From assembly GCA_046331095.1 (NCBI GenBank), contig JAXLRM010000004.1:1054001-1118000 (forward strand): DNA of 64,000 nucleotides, in the 5' to 3' direction. Under the pieces are notes generated by a model, which saw only the letters and a list, made by a program, of their open reading frames with translations, was not told the origin of the DNA and did no database searches. This document shows, piece by piece, positions 26,471-35,533 of this stretch. Source of the DNA: JAIBAC01 sp046331095. GTDB lineage: Bacteria; Actinomycetota; Acidimicrobiia; UBA2766. The position numbers were made by a program, and so were the translations under genes. The stretch's first letter is position 1, and every line of letters starts with the position of its first letter.

Positions 26471-26630
26471 CGGGTGCTTGACCAGGGTGGAACCATACGT
26501 GACGGCTTCACGTGACCGTGGTGCTCCCTGCGGAGTCGCCGTTCTGGGCGCGGGTACCGGCCAAATCCCGTTCTGGGCGCGCCGGGCCTACGGGGATGGG
26601 TTGGGCGCGCCCAAGTCGAATTCGTCGGGT

Positions 26631-27881
26631 TCAGGCTTGGGGCATGGCCCGGATGACGTAGTCCTCGGGAGCAGCCAGCGGCGGTGGACGTCTCGCCAGC
26701 GCCGCTTCGACGGCACCTTCGAGGCGGCGGGCCTTCTCGGCTTCGAGGGCGTCGGCGGTGTCCTTGAACTCGGCCAGGACCTCCTTCGCGAAGAGGTCCA
26801 TCGACTCGCAGATGTCCTCGTGGCGGTTGCGGCCCGCCTGGGAGACGAAGATGATCTGGTCGACACCGACTGCGGCGTAGCGGCGGATCAGGTCCCGGAT
26901 CTGATCCGGCGTTCCGATGGCGCCCCGAAGCGCCCCGAGTCCCCTTTGCATGACCTGTGCTCCCAGAACACCGCCGGTCTGCGCGGCGATGTCGCGGTCG
27001 AGCCCGAAGAGCGAGCGGTTCTGCAGGAACTCCTCCCAGATGTTCGTGCGGGCGGGACGGTGCTGGCCGAACACGTAGTAGTGGGCTAGGGAGTACCCGA
27101 AGAAGTGGGCGCCGTCGAGGCCCCGCTCGATCGCGGTCTCCTCGTCCGCGTGGCACATGAACGGCAGCACGATCGCGATGTTGGGGTTGACGGCGAAGCC
27201 TGCCGGCACACACTCCGATGATGCGATCGTGGCGTAGTAGTCGTCGACCCAGGACCGCGCCTCCTCGGGTTCGATGAAGCTGAAGCTGAGGGCGCCGATG
27301 CCCTTGGTCGCGGCGAGGTGGATCGTCTCGCGCCGGCTGCACGCGACCCACAGGGGCGGATGCGGCTTCTGCAGAGGCTTGGGCACGACGTTGCGGGGCG
27401 GCATCTGCAGCCACCGCCCGTCGTAGCCGGCGAAGGGCGTCTCGACGAACATGCGCGTGATCGCGTCGAGGTTCTCGCTCCACTGGTCCCGCTTGTCCGC
27501 CCGGTCGATCCCGAAGCCGCCGAGTTCGGACTCCGACGACGTCTCGCCCGTGCCGAAGTCGACACGGCCGTCGCTGACCAGGTCGAGCGTCGCGATCCGC
27601 TCCGCCACCCGCGCCGGATGGTTGTAGCGCCCGGGTAGCGCGACGATGCCGTGGCCGAGACGCATCTCCCGGGTGCGTTGGGAAGCAGCGGCGAGGAACA
27701 CCTCCGGCGCGGAGCTGTGGCTGTACTCCTCGAGGAAGTGGTGCTCGACCTCCCACATGTAGTCGATGCCGAGGCGGTCGGCGAGCTCGACCTGCTCGAG
27801 CGCGTCCGCGAGGATCTTGTGCTCGTCCCCGTCCTCCCACGGGCGAGGTAGCTGGTGCTCGTAGAAGATCCCGATCCTCAA
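26631..27881 (-). CDS. LLM-class flavin-dependent oxidoreductase
   Basis: 416 residues from TTG 27881, chosen because GGGGGA lies five bases before it and because family similarity begins at LRIGIFYEHQLPRPW. The bacterial luciferase-like TIM barrel is seen in EVEHHFLEEYSHSSAPEVFL, GIVALPGRYNHPARVAERIA, DFGTGETSSESELGGFG and PLWVACSRRET. Such proteins use FMN or F420 to oxidise or hydroxylate small organic substrates; the EHHF form with a Gly-Thr-Gly-Glu block is common in FMN-type monooxygenases. The partner reductase and substrate are unknown. Confidence 0.87.
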   Translation of the reverse strand: MRIGIFYEHQLPRPWEDGDEHKILADALEQVELADRLGIDYMWEVEHHFLEEYSHSSAPEVFLAAASQRTREMRLGHGIVALPGRYNHPARVAERIATLDLVSDGRVDFGTGETSSESELGGFGIDRADKRDQWSENLDAITRMFVETPFAGYDGRWLQMPPRNVVPKPLQKPHPPLWVACSRRETIHLAATKGIGALSFSFIEPEEARSWVDDYYATIASSECVPAGFAVNPNIAIVLPFMCHADEETAIERGLDGAHFFGYSLAHYYVFGQHRPARTNIWEEFLQNRSLFGLDRDIAAQTGGVLGAQVMQRGLGALRGAIGTPDQIRDLIRRYAAVGVDQIIFVSQAGRNRHEDICESMDLFAKEVLAEFKDTADALEAEKARRLEGAVEAALARRPPPLAAPEDYVIRAMPQA

Positions 27882-27979
27882 CGTGGTCCCCCTCGGCGTG
27901 CGGTACCGACGGTAGCCGTTAGGGCTGCCACCTCCGCGCGGACCCCCCTCGTGAGCGCAGCGGCGCGGGCGGCCTCGCT

Positions 27980-28468
27980 TCAAGCGGGAAGGAGCCGCTC
28001 GATCGTCGCCACGAACTCGGGATCGTCGGGTGCCACGGTGGGGCGGAAGCGAGCGACGACGTCACCGTCGGGTGAGACGACGAACTTCTCGAAGTTCCAC
28101 GCGACCTCGCCGGCTTTGGAGTCGGCGTCGGGCGCCGCGGCGAGGATGTCGTAGATCGGGTGGCGATCCTCCCCGTTGACGTCGATCTTCTCGTAGAGGG
28201 GGAAGGTGACTCCGTAGGTCTCGGTCACGAAGTCGCGGATCTCGGTGGCGTCGCCGGGCTCCTGCTCGAGGAACTGGTTGCACGGGAAGCCCAGCACCGA
28301 CAGGCCCCGGTCGGCGTAGGTCTCGTGGAGGCGCTGCAGTCCCTCGTACTGCGGAGTGAGTCCGCAGCGGGAGGCCACGTTGACGATGACCAGCACCCTG
28401 CCAACGTGCTCGGCGAGGGTCGCAGGCGCGCCCTCGAGCGTCGAGATCGGGATGTCGTAGATCGTCAC
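27980..28468 (-). CDS. Glutathione peroxidase-family thiol peroxidase
   Basis: 162 residues, the usual length. The peroxidatic Cys lies in NVASRCGLTPQY (a Cys, not Sec), the GFPCNQF block holds the resolving-Cys region, and WNFEKF provides the catalytic Trp/Asn. In bacteria without glutathione, such as actinobacteria, these enzymes use thioredoxin or mycoredoxin to reduce hydrogen and lipid peroxides. It is cytoplasmic. It sits between two LLM flavoprotein genes on the same strand; spacing (about 85-100 bases each side) allows but does not prove co-transcription. Confidence 0.93.
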   Translation of the reverse strand: MTIYDIPISTLEGAPATLAEHVGRVLVIVNVASRCGLTPQYEGLQRLHETYADRGLSVLGFPCNQFLEQEPGDATEIRDFVTETYGVTFPLYEKIDVNGEDRHPIYDILAAAPDADSKAGEVAWNFEKFVVSPDGDVVARFRPTVAPDDPEFVATIERLLPA

Positions 28469-28553
28469 TGGGACCTCTGTTCATGGGGGCCGAGCGGGTT
28501 CCGCCTCGTCGGGTGCGGGCGAGCACTGACGGGTGTCGCGATGGTCAACGGGC

Positions 28554-29381
28554 TCACTCGGCGAAGTCCGCCATCACGTCGCGGGCGAAGGTCTCGACCC
28601 GGCCCTGGCCGGCGCCGGGCCAGCCGCACACGAGGTAGCCACAACCGCTGTCCCGCCACATGGCGGCTTGCTCGGCGGCGGCGTTGATGTCGTCGAGGGA
28701 CAGGGACCTCGCGCGCACGATCGACGCCGGGTCGCGTCCCGCCGCGGCTGCGAGCTCGTCGACGCGGGCGTCGGCGTCGCGGAGCGATTCCCGCGACCCG
28801 AACGCGTGCCACACGTCGGCGTAGCGGGCGACGAGGGGGAGGGTCCGGCGTGGGCCGCTGCCCCCGATCCAGATCGGGGGGTGGGGCCGCTGCACGGGCG
28901 CGGGGCGCATCTGCGCGTCGCTCAACGACACGACCCGTCCCGCGTAGGAGACGACGTCGCCGCTGAAGAGCCGGGTGACGATCTCGAGGGCGTCCTCCAG
29001 CATGTCGAAGCGCGACGCCACCGGCGGGAAGTCGATGCCGAGCTCGCGGTGCTCCTTGTCGTACCACGCCGCGCCGAAGGACAGCTCGAGGCGGCCGTGG
29101 GATGCGTGATCGACCGTGAGCGCCTGCGCCGCGAACACCGACGGGTGACGGTAGGTCATGCCCGTCACCAACAACCCGAGGCGGATCCGGGTCGTGGCGC
29201 CCGCGAGCGCGGCGAGCGTGGTCATGCCCTCGAAGGTCTCCCCGGGGCCGTCGCCGTACATGGGTTGGAAGTGGTCGAAGCCCCAGACCCCGTCGAAGCC
29301 GAGGTCCTCGGCGAGACGTACGCGCCGCACGACCTCGTCCCACGGCATCCGCTGTTGAGCCACGTCGAGTCCGAAGCGCAT
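28554..29381 (-). CDS. LLM-class F420/flavin-dependent oxidoreductase
   Basis: 275 residues from ATG 29381 (MRFGLDVAQQRMPW); an ATG at 29393 adds four residues. The frame stays open upstream, but that part is the shadow of the next gene. Family blocks: LAEDLGFDGVWGFDHFQPMYG, LGLLVTGMTYRHPSVFAAQA, GAAWYDKEHRELGIDFP and PPIWIGGSGPRRTL. The IWIGGSG phosphate-binding turn and GAAWYDKEH are typical of F420-dependent actinobacterial LLM proteins. Substrate unknown. It follows the large secreted protein gene by 38 bases, so probably shares its transcript. Confidence 0.87.
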   Translation of the reverse strand: MRFGLDVAQQRMPWDEVVRRVRLAEDLGFDGVWGFDHFQPMYGDGPGETFEGMTTLAALAGATTRIRLGLLVTGMTYRHPSVFAAQALTVDHASHGRLELSFGAAWYDKEHRELGIDFPPVASRFDMLEDALEIVTRLFSGDVVSYAGRVVSLSDAQMRPAPVQRPHPPIWIGGSGPRRTLPLVARYADVWHAFGSRESLRDADARVDELAAAAGRDPASIVRARSLSLDDINAAAEQAAMWRDSGCGYLVCGWPGAGQGRVETFARDVMADFAE

Positions 29382-29419
29382 GACGACCAACATAGGTCGG
29401 GGCCAGGCAGCAGTGCGTG

Positions 29420-31714
29420 TCAGGGGGTCGCGGTGTCCCGCAGGGCCGCGCCGAAGTCGAGGTGGAGGCCCCAGCCGTCCGCAGAGGCGTCGTAGACGCC
29501 GCTGTCCCACGCCGCCCGGGAGTAGGTGGCGTCCCAGCGCCGCGGCGGCGGGTGGAGGTCGACCTCGGCGCCGTCGACGACGAAGGGCTGGCGGCCGTAG
29601 CGGGGGGTGAAGCCGAAGGACACCTCGCCCTCCGACGGTGAGCGGTACTTCACCGTGAACCCGTCCCAGGGCCAGTGCAGACAGAACGCGCCCGGCGCCG
29701 AGAACAACGGCGGACACGGCGTCCTGCCCGCGTAGGGGCGCACCGCCGGCTTGGCGGCCGTGACGGCGTCGACGAACGCGGCGAAGGGGTCCGAGGCGCC
29801 CGGGTAGTCGGCGGCGCGGCCGACCTCGGTGATCCAGACGTCGTCGGCGCCGCCGCGGGCGACGAGGTCGAAGCGCCCGCTGAGGCCGCGGGTGAACTCG
29901 GTCGCCGCGTCGTAGTCGCGCCAGCGCGCCGGCCGCCACGACCACAGCGCCACGTAGCCGTCGCCGCGGCGTCCGATCACCCAGCCGTCGCGCTCGACGA
30001 CGGAGTCGAAGCGCTCGGTCGGGAAGAACGCGTGCGTGTACGGCTCGTAGCCGAAGCCGTAGCCGCTCTCGCCGCCGAAGGGCAGCGACGGGTACTGCGG
30101 CGCGTACACGGCGACGAGGGTGCGGCCGTGGTGGGCGACGCGGGGCAGCGCCGCCTCGCCGGTCCAGTAGCCCTCGCGCTTCTCGGGATCGGCCAGCGAC
30201 GGCACGCCGGTGCGCGGGTGGTTCGTGAACACGAGCGCCTCGGTGTCGAGGGTCGCCTGCCACACGTGGGCCTGCTCGGATCGCTGCCCGGGCCGCCAGT
30301 CCTGCGCCGCGGACAGCATCACGTCGCTGCTGCGCCACGTCGACGTGTCCACCTCGCTCAGCAGGCCCGGGTTGAGCGCCACGGCGAGGAAGCGTGCGAT
30401 GAGCCGCAACGCCTGCGGTGTCGCGATCTTCACGATCGGTTCGAGCGCGCCCGCCTGGCGGAAGTTCGACGACTGCCACAGGCCGAAGTCCTCCATCGCC
30501 TTCGCCGACGTGGGCGCCATCTGCCACGGGAGCTGCGCGCCCATCGCCCACCACGTCATGAGGCCGTCCTCGCCCTCGAACGTGAGCCCGTAGGGCGCAA
30601 CCGGTGCAGCCGAGACCGGGGCGAGCGGGTCGAGGGGCAGGCTCTGGTGCTGGCGCACGGTCTCGTCCGCCGCCGACGCCGCGATCCGGCGAGCCACCTC
30701 CGGCGGGCGGTAACGGGCCGCGACGGCGACGAGGGTCGCGCCGTCGATGCCGGTGTATGCCGGCGGGGTCCGGTCGAAGACCATCTTGGCGAGGTTGAAC
30801 GTGTCGTCGTCGCGGCCGCTGAGCTTGTCCTTCATGTACGAGCGGCCGTGGGTGGACCCGAACGAGCCCTTGTGAAGGTGCTCGGCGAGCTCGACGAACA
30901 TGACGTCGAGCATCATCGACGCCTCCTGGCGGACCCACGCGTCGCCGGCGAACTCGGCGAGCAGCAGGAGGCCCTCGAGGTCCTCCATCCAGTACACGTT
31001 CGAGAGCCACTCGCTGAAGCCGAAGCGGGCACGCAGCTCGAGCCAGCGCCGGATCCGCGGTTCGGCGTGCGCGACGTGCTCGGCGCCTGTCATCCCCGAG
31101 TTCGTGAACGTCGCCTCGGGGAACGCCTGGCCCGCGACGTACTCGTTCGCGAGGTAGATGATCTGGTGGTTCTCGGTCCAGTAGTACTGGCTGTCGACCA
31201 CACCGGGCGGCGTCGGTTCGGTCCACCAGTACTTGAACGCGAGCACGCGCTCCTCGACCGCGGCCGCGAGGGCGGGCGAGAGTGCGCTGCGGTAGCGCAG
31301 CACCAGCGTGAGGAGATCGTTGACGTCGAAGTCGCCGGTGTCCGCGAACGCGGCGAGCTTCGCGAAGATCGGGGCGAAGTCCTCGGGCTGCGCGGTGGCG
31401 ACGCCGCCGTCGTAGCCGGGTTCGCGAGCCGCCCGCTCGGCGTGGGCGACGAGCGACAGCGGGCTCCCCTTGGCGACGGGCCCCGACGTGATCGCGTGCA
31501 GGTAGTCGTCCTGGCGCTCACGCCACCGGTCGGCGGGCACGAGGCCCGCGTCCGATCCGGCAGGCGCCGGGGCGACGGCGACGGCGGGTGTGTCCGCTCC
31601 CGCGCGTGCGGGCACCAGGCCGCTCAGGCACGCGGCAGCGGCGAGCACCGCGAGCGTGCGGGCCCAAACGGTCCTCGAGAAGGTCCTCGAGACGGTCTGT
31701 GAGCTGCCTCCCAC
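29420..31714 (-). CDS. Large secreted protein of unknown function, possibly helical-toroid plus beta domain
   Basis: 764 residues from GTG 31714. A signal peptide (TLAVLAAAACLSGLVPARAGA, cleavage near residue 40) exports it. Residues about 90-480 are helical and rich in Trp and Tyr, with WTENHQIIYLANEYVAGQAF and WLSNVYWMEDLEGLLLLAEF, which recall (alpha/alpha)n-toroid glycan-active enzymes. The last 280 residues look beta-rich (TLVAVYAPQYPSLPFGGESG, GWVIGRRGDGYVALWSW), as in heparinase- or alginate-lyase-type enzymes. I do not recognise the family and no catalytic residues can be named with confidence. It is followed closely by an LLM oxidoreductase. Confidence 0.75.
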   Translation of the reverse strand: MGGSSQTVSRTFSRTVWARTLAVLAAAACLSGLVPARAGADTPAVAVAPAPAGSDAGLVPADRWRERQDDYLHAITSGPVAKGSPLSLVAHAERAAREPGYDGGVATAQPEDFAPIFAKLAAFADTGDFDVNDLLTLVLRYRSALSPALAAAVEERVLAFKYWWTEPTPPGVVDSQYYWTENHQIIYLANEYVAGQAFPEATFTNSGMTGAEHVAHAEPRIRRWLELRARFGFSEWLSNVYWMEDLEGLLLLAEFAGDAWVRQEASMMLDVMFVELAEHLHKGSFGSTHGRSYMKDKLSGRDDDTFNLAKMVFDRTPPAYTGIDGATLVAVAARYRPPEVARRIAASAADETVRQHQSLPLDPLAPVSAAPVAPYGLTFEGEDGLMTWWAMGAQLPWQMAPTSAKAMEDFGLWQSSNFRQAGALEPIVKIATPQALRLIARFLAVALNPGLLSEVDTSTWRSSDVMLSAAQDWRPGQRSEQAHVWQATLDTEALVFTNHPRTGVPSLADPEKREGYWTGEAALPRVAHHGRTLVAVYAPQYPSLPFGGESGYGFGYEPYTHAFFPTERFDSVVERDGWVIGRRGDGYVALWSWRPARWRDYDAATEFTRGLSGRFDLVARGGADDVWITEVGRAADYPGASDPFAAFVDAVTAAKPAVRPYAGRTPCPPLFSAPGAFCLHWPWDGFTVKYRSPSEGEVSFGFTPRYGRQPFVVDGAEVDLHPPPRRWDATYSRAAWDSGVYDASADGWGLHLDFGAALRDTATP

Positions 31715-31780
31715 CGGTGTGGGTTCTCGACGGCGCCGTGTCCGTCCTGCTCGCCCACCTCATCGCCGGCGGTGCAGGAC

Positions 31781-33145
31781 TCAGTCGTTGACGAACTTGT
31801 CGTAGAGGTCGTCGAAGGCGCCGTCGGGGTCGAGCTCGGACTTGGCGGCCACGTAGGCGTCGCGGTTGTAGATGCGCCAGAAGTCGTCACGGGAGTAGTG
31901 GTTGCGGCCGATGAGGGTCTTCACCCCGCCGAGGCGCTGCGTCTCCTCCTCGAGCTGGACCGAGTAGTCGACGTCGCGGCGCGCGTTGGCCTTGCCGTAC
32001 ACGGCGCAGTCGACCGCGAGTTCGCCGGCGAGTCCGGCCGCGTGGTCGGGGTCGATCCACCGGTACGGCCGCGGCATCCGGTACGGCACGACCCAGAGGG
32101 GCCAGAAGTCGAACACCGACGCGTACCAGTCGAAGAACTCGCCGAAGCGGCTCCCGGGCACGAACACGTCGCAGACGACGTCGGGACGCCGCCGCAGGCG
32201 GAGGATCCGGTCGAGACGGCGGGACCAGCGGATCAGGTTCGTGGAGCCGAGGAACCACCGCCCGAGGAGGCGCCGCACCGGCCGCCACTCGAGCGGAGGG
32301 ACCGTCCGCGAGAGCCAGTGGCACTCGGTGTCGTAGCGGAACAGGTAGTCCTCGGTGCGCAGGTAGTCCTCGTCGCGCGCGGCGACGCTGCGGTAGTAGA
32401 CGCCGTCGCGGCGGTAGTCGCTCACGTACGGCGCCGACGCCACCGGGTGGCCGAGGCAGAGCACGAGGTCGTCGGGGCCGAACACGATCGCGTCGACGAA
32501 CACGGGGTGCCCGCCGTCGCCGCCGTCGCCGCCGGTGGCGGCCTCGCCCAGTGCCTTGTCGAAGTCGGCGAAGGACGTGTAGCGGCGGTAATCCATACGC
32601 ACGAACGGCAGCGCCGCGATCAAGCGGAACGTGACCAGCGACACGATCCCGAGGGTCCCGTAGGAGCCGTGCACCATCTCGAAGAGGTCGGCGCGCTCCT
32701 GCGGCGACACGGTGACGACGTCGCCGCTGCCGGTGATCACCTCGTACTCGAGGCACGTGTCGTGGAAGCCCCCGTAGAGGTACGAGAGCGACTCGAGCGA
32801 GCAGCCCGCGACGGCGCCGCCGACGGTGATCCCCTCGAGTTCGGGCACCACGGCGGGCACGAGGCCGAGCGGCAGCGTCGCGGCGACGAGGTCGGCGAAG
32901 GTCACGCCCGGCTCGGCGACGCAGGTGCGAGCGTCGGCGTCGAGCGAGACGACGCGGCACAACGCCGAGATGTCGACGTGCGCGCTGCGGTGGCGGGCGT
33001 CGCCCGGCAGCGGAACGAGGTGGTGGACGCCGCCCTTGTCGACGTGGACGCGGGTGCCGGCGCCGGCCTTCAGGGCGGCGCACACGTCGGCGACCGCCGA
33101 CGCGTGCTCGGCAAGGGTTGCGGTGCGCACTAGGCCGGGCCCCAT
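31781..33145 (-). CDS. FAD-linked oxidoreductase, DHCR24-like
   Basis: 454 residues. A PCMH-type FAD domain is visible: the VAEPGVTFADLV stretch, GLVPAVVPELEGITVGGAVAG and HGSYGTLGIVSLVTFRL. The arrangement, with YLYGGFHDTCLEYEVITG and a C-terminal GRNHYSRDDFWRIYN block, is that of the delta-24-sterol-reductase/FAD-oxidase group. It may act on a sterol- or terpenoid-like substrate together with the P450 whose gene ends 25 bases upstream. No membrane segment is obvious. The start ATG is 33145. Confidence 0.86.
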   Translation of the reverse strand: MGPGLVRTATLAEHASAVADVCAALKAGAGTRVHVDKGGVHHLVPLPGDARHRSAHVDISALCRVVSLDADARTCVAEPGVTFADLVAATLPLGLVPAVVPELEGITVGGAVAGCSLESLSYLYGGFHDTCLEYEVITGSGDVVTVSPQERADLFEMVHGSYGTLGIVSLVTFRLIAALPFVRMDYRRYTSFADFDKALGEAATGGDGGDGGHPVFVDAIVFGPDDLVLCLGHPVASAPYVSDYRRDGVYYRSVAARDEDYLRTEDYLFRYDTECHWLSRTVPPLEWRPVRRLLGRWFLGSTNLIRWSRRLDRILRLRRRPDVVCDVFVPGSRFGEFFDWYASVFDFWPLWVVPYRMPRPYRWIDPDHAAGLAGELAVDCAVYGKANARRDVDYSVQLEEETQRLGGVKTLIGRNHYSRDDFWRIYNRDAYVAAKSELDPDGAFDDLYDKFVND

Positions 33146-33170
33146 GCGCGGCGGTGGCGCTCGGCGGAGG

Positions 33171-34394
33171 TCATGCGAGCCCGTCGGCGACGAATGGCAG
33201 CGACTGGTAGCGGCGCACGAAGTGGCCGGGGGCGAACTCGCCTGCTGCCGCGTCGACGGCGAACTCGGGCATCCGCGCGAGGAGCTCCTCCAGTGCGACG
33301 CGGCCCTGGAGGCGGGCCGCGGCAGCTCCGAGGCAGTGGTGGGCGCCGTGGCTGAACGTCATGATCGGCGCGGGCTGCTTGCGCGTGACGTCGAGCTCCT
33401 CGGAGTCCGGCCCGAAAGCGCGTGGGTCGCGGCTCGCCGACGCGTACAGCAGCATCACCTTGCGGCCCGCGGGCACGGCGGTTCCGTCGATCTCGACGTC
33501 GCGGGTGGTCGTGCGGGCGAGGCCCTGCACGGGCGAGGTGAGCCGCAGGAACTCCTCGACGGCGTCGCCGATGCGGCCCGGGTCCTCGACGAGGAGCGCG
33601 CGCTGGTCGGGCTGCTCGGTGAGCAACTCCGCCGCCCCGCCGAGAAGCCCGGTGGTCGTGTCGTTGCCTCCGGTGACCATCGTGAACGCGAACCCGAGGA
33701 TCGCGACGAGGTCGACGGGATCGGCGTCGGGATCGGCGGCCACGAGCTGGGAGATCGTGTCGTCGCCGGGATCGGAACGGCGCTTCTCGACGAGGTCGGT
33801 GAAGTAGCCGAACAGTTCGCCGACCGCCTCGATCGCGGCGAGGGGGTCGCCGAGCGCGTTGGCGGCCACGATCGCCTCGGACCACCCGTCGAAGCGCACG
33901 CGGTCTGCCTTGGGCACCCCGAGGTAGTGCGCCACGACCATGCTCGGCAGCGGCTTGAACACCTCGGCGACGACATCGCCGGCGCCGGCCTCGCGGAGGC
34001 GCTCGAGGCGCCCGGCGACGAAGGCGCGCACCTCGGGCTCGATCTCGGCGACCCGGCGCGGCGTGAACCCGCGTGCCACCCGGCGGCGCAGCACCGTGTG
34101 CTCGGGCGGGTCGAGCATGACGAGCGGGCGGGCGTGCTCGATGCCGAGCTTCTCGATCTCGCCGTAGGTGAACGTGAGGCCCTGCGCCGACGAGAACGTG
34201 GCCGAGTCGCGTGCGGCCGCGAACACGTCGGCATGGCGCGACAGGACCCAGTAGTCGCCGTCGACGACGTGGTGGACGGGATCGTGGTCCCGCAACGCCG
34301 CGTACATCGTGAACGGGTCGCGCCACGACGGACCCGACCGCGGCACGAACTCGGCGCGCTCGGAGGCGAACGTGTGATGCGTATCGGTGCTCAT
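33171..34394 (-). CDS. Cytochrome P450
   Basis: 407 residues from ATG 34394. Motifs: LDPPEHTVLRRRVARGF, I-helix FTMVTGGNDTTTGLL, ExxR region EEFLRLTSPVQGLAR, and the heme loop FSHGAHHCLGAAAARLQG with the Cys near residue 354. It belongs to the soluble actinobacterial P450s and differs in sequence from the one at 16.7 kb. It is immediately followed by the DHCR24-like FAD oxidase gene, suggesting a two-step oxidation of one hydrophobic substrate. It is divergent from the small gene at 34476. Confidence 0.9.
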   Translation of the reverse strand: MSTDTHHTFASERAEFVPRSGPSWRDPFTMYAALRDHDPVHHVVDGDYWVLSRHADVFAAARDSATFSSAQGLTFTYGEIEKLGIEHARPLVMLDPPEHTVLRRRVARGFTPRRVAEIEPEVRAFVAGRLERLREAGAGDVVAEVFKPLPSMVVAHYLGVPKADRVRFDGWSEAIVAANALGDPLAAIEAVGELFGYFTDLVEKRRSDPGDDTISQLVAADPDADPVDLVAILGFAFTMVTGGNDTTTGLLGGAAELLTEQPDQRALLVEDPGRIGDAVEEFLRLTSPVQGLARTTTRDVEIDGTAVPAGRKVMLLYASASRDPRAFGPDSEELDVTRKQPAPIMTFSHGAHHCLGAAAARLQGRVALEELLARMPEFAVDAAAGEFAPGHFVRRYQSLPFVADGLA

Positions 34395-34475
34395 CCCGGG
34401 AGGATCGTACGGAAAGACCACGGCGTCGTGGTGCACTCATCGACAGCAGGGCGGGACCTGTACGATGTCCGACCC

Positions 34476-34763
34476 ATGGCGTTCCTCCTGAAACGGCGGC
34501 TCCGCAGTGTCGGCGAGCGGATCACGGCCGCGCGCGAGGAGCTCGCCCGCCTCGACGAGGAGGTCGTGGACCTCGACATGACACGCGACGACGCCGAGGT
34601 GCGCGCAGTCGTGTCGGAGTCGCCTGGCGCCGCCGCCGAGTTCGGCGACGCCGACAAGCACCACCGGGTGATAGCCCGCGAGCGCGAGCGGTTGCGCGAC
34701 GAGCTCAGCCGTCTGGAACGCCGCCGCGACGAGTTGCTCGACGAGCTCGCCGAGAGGAGTTGA
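34476..34763 (+). CDS. Small coiled-coil protein before pdtaR
   Basis: 95 residues. After a basic start (MAFLLKRRLRSVGERITAA) nearly all of it is charged and heptad-like (REELARLDEEVVDLDMTRDD, then RERERLRDELSRLERRRDEL), so a long two-stranded coiled coil is likely. No known domain. Its stop (34763) is 8 bases before the ATG of the PdtaR-like gene and its last codons contain that gene's ribosome-binding site (GAGAGGAG), so the two are co-transcribed. A role with the ANTAR regulator is possible but unproven. Confidence 0.75.
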   Translation: MAFLLKRRLRSVGERITAAREELARLDEEVVDLDMTRDDAEVRAVVSESPGAAAEFGDADKHHRVIARERERLRDELSRLERRRDELLDELAERS

Positions 34764-34771
34764 AAGCGCCA

Positions 34772-35365
34772 ATGGCCGGAAGCGATCCGCAGCCGCGAGT
34801 GGTCATCGCCGAGGACGAGGCGATCATCCGCCTCGACCTCAAGGAGATGCTCGAGGAGGAGGGCTACGAGGTCGTCGGCGAGGCCGACAACGGTGACGAC
34901 GCCGTCCGCCTCGCCCGTGATCTCCGCCCCGACCTCAGCATCCTCGACATCAAGATGCCCGGCACCGACGGCCTCTCGGCCGCACGCGAGATCGTCGCCG
35001 AGCGCCTCTCGGCCGTGCTCATCCTCACGGCGTTCAGCCAGCGTGAGCTGATCAAGTCAGCGCGCGACGCCGGCGCGTACGCCTACGTCGTCAAGCCGTT
35101 CCAGAAGTCGGACCTCATCCCCGCCATCGAGCTGGCACTCGGGCGCTTCGGCGAGGTCCAACAGCTCGAGAGCGAGGTGCGCGACCTCAACGAGCGCCTC
35201 GAGGCACGCAAGGTCGTCGACCGCGCAAAGGGCAAGCTCATGGACGAGCAGGGCCTCTCCGAAGCCGAGGCGTTCCGAGCGATCCAGCAGGCGGCGATGC
35301 GCGCCCGCATGACGATGCGCGACGTGAGCACGCGCCTACTCGAGACCGGCAGCCTCGAAACCTGA
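34772..35365 (+). CDS. pdtaR: Response regulator with ANTAR RNA-binding domain (PdtaR-like)
   Basis: 197 residues from ATG 34772 (a TTG at 34760 is possible but too close to the ribosome-binding site). The receiver domain (residues 10-125) keeps AEDEAIIRLDL, the phospho-acceptor Asp near residue 59 in LSILDIKMPGTDG, the Thr/Ser switch (LTAFSQREL) and KPF. Residues about 140-195 are an ANTAR domain (ERLEARKVVDRAKGKLMDEQ, then AFRAIQQAAMRARMTMRDV), which binds twin-hairpin RNAs and causes antitermination. The whole protein closely follows mycobacterial PdtaR (Rv1626) as I remember it. The cognate kinase PdtaS is not in this window. Confidence 0.92.
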   Translation: MAGSDPQPRVVIAEDEAIIRLDLKEMLEEEGYEVVGEADNGDDAVRLARDLRPDLSILDIKMPGTDGLSAAREIVAERLSAVLILTAFSQRELIKSARDAGAYAYVVKPFQKSDLIPAIELALGRFGEVQQLESEVRDLNERLEARKVVDRAKGKLMDEQGLSEAEAFRAIQQAAMRARMTMRDVSTRLLETGSLET

Positions 35366-35388
35366 CGGAGACGGACCCACTCCAACCA

Positions 35389-35525
35389 TCGAACCCCGGG
35401 GGGTCGGAGAACAGACCGGCCACCTGGCCGGGTTTGGAGAACGGGAGTGCGCCTGGAGGGCGCGTTTCTTCTCCAACCCCGGGACTTTGGCCGGATCGTT
35501 CTCCAACCCCGAACCCCGGGGGGCG
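35389..35525. repeat. Repeat cluster E: CTCCAACC-type hairpin between convergent genes
   Basis: GAACCCCGGGGGG occurs at both ends (about 35391 and 35511). Between them GGGTTTGGAGAA (about 35429) pairs with TTCTCCAACCCC (about 35469), enclosing an inner GCGCC...GGCGC hairpin, and a second CGTTCTCCAACCCC follows. The sequence differs from clusters A-D but the outer-plus-inner hairpin plan and the position between the PdtaR and dodecin 3' ends are the same. Confidence 0.75.
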
Positions 35526-35533
35526 AGGTGCGC

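Noticed and set aside
32826..34475. Upstream extension of the small gene before pdtaR to 32826
   Set aside because: That part of the open frame lies opposite the P450 and FAD-oxidase genes and has no domain; ATG 34476 is a natural start.
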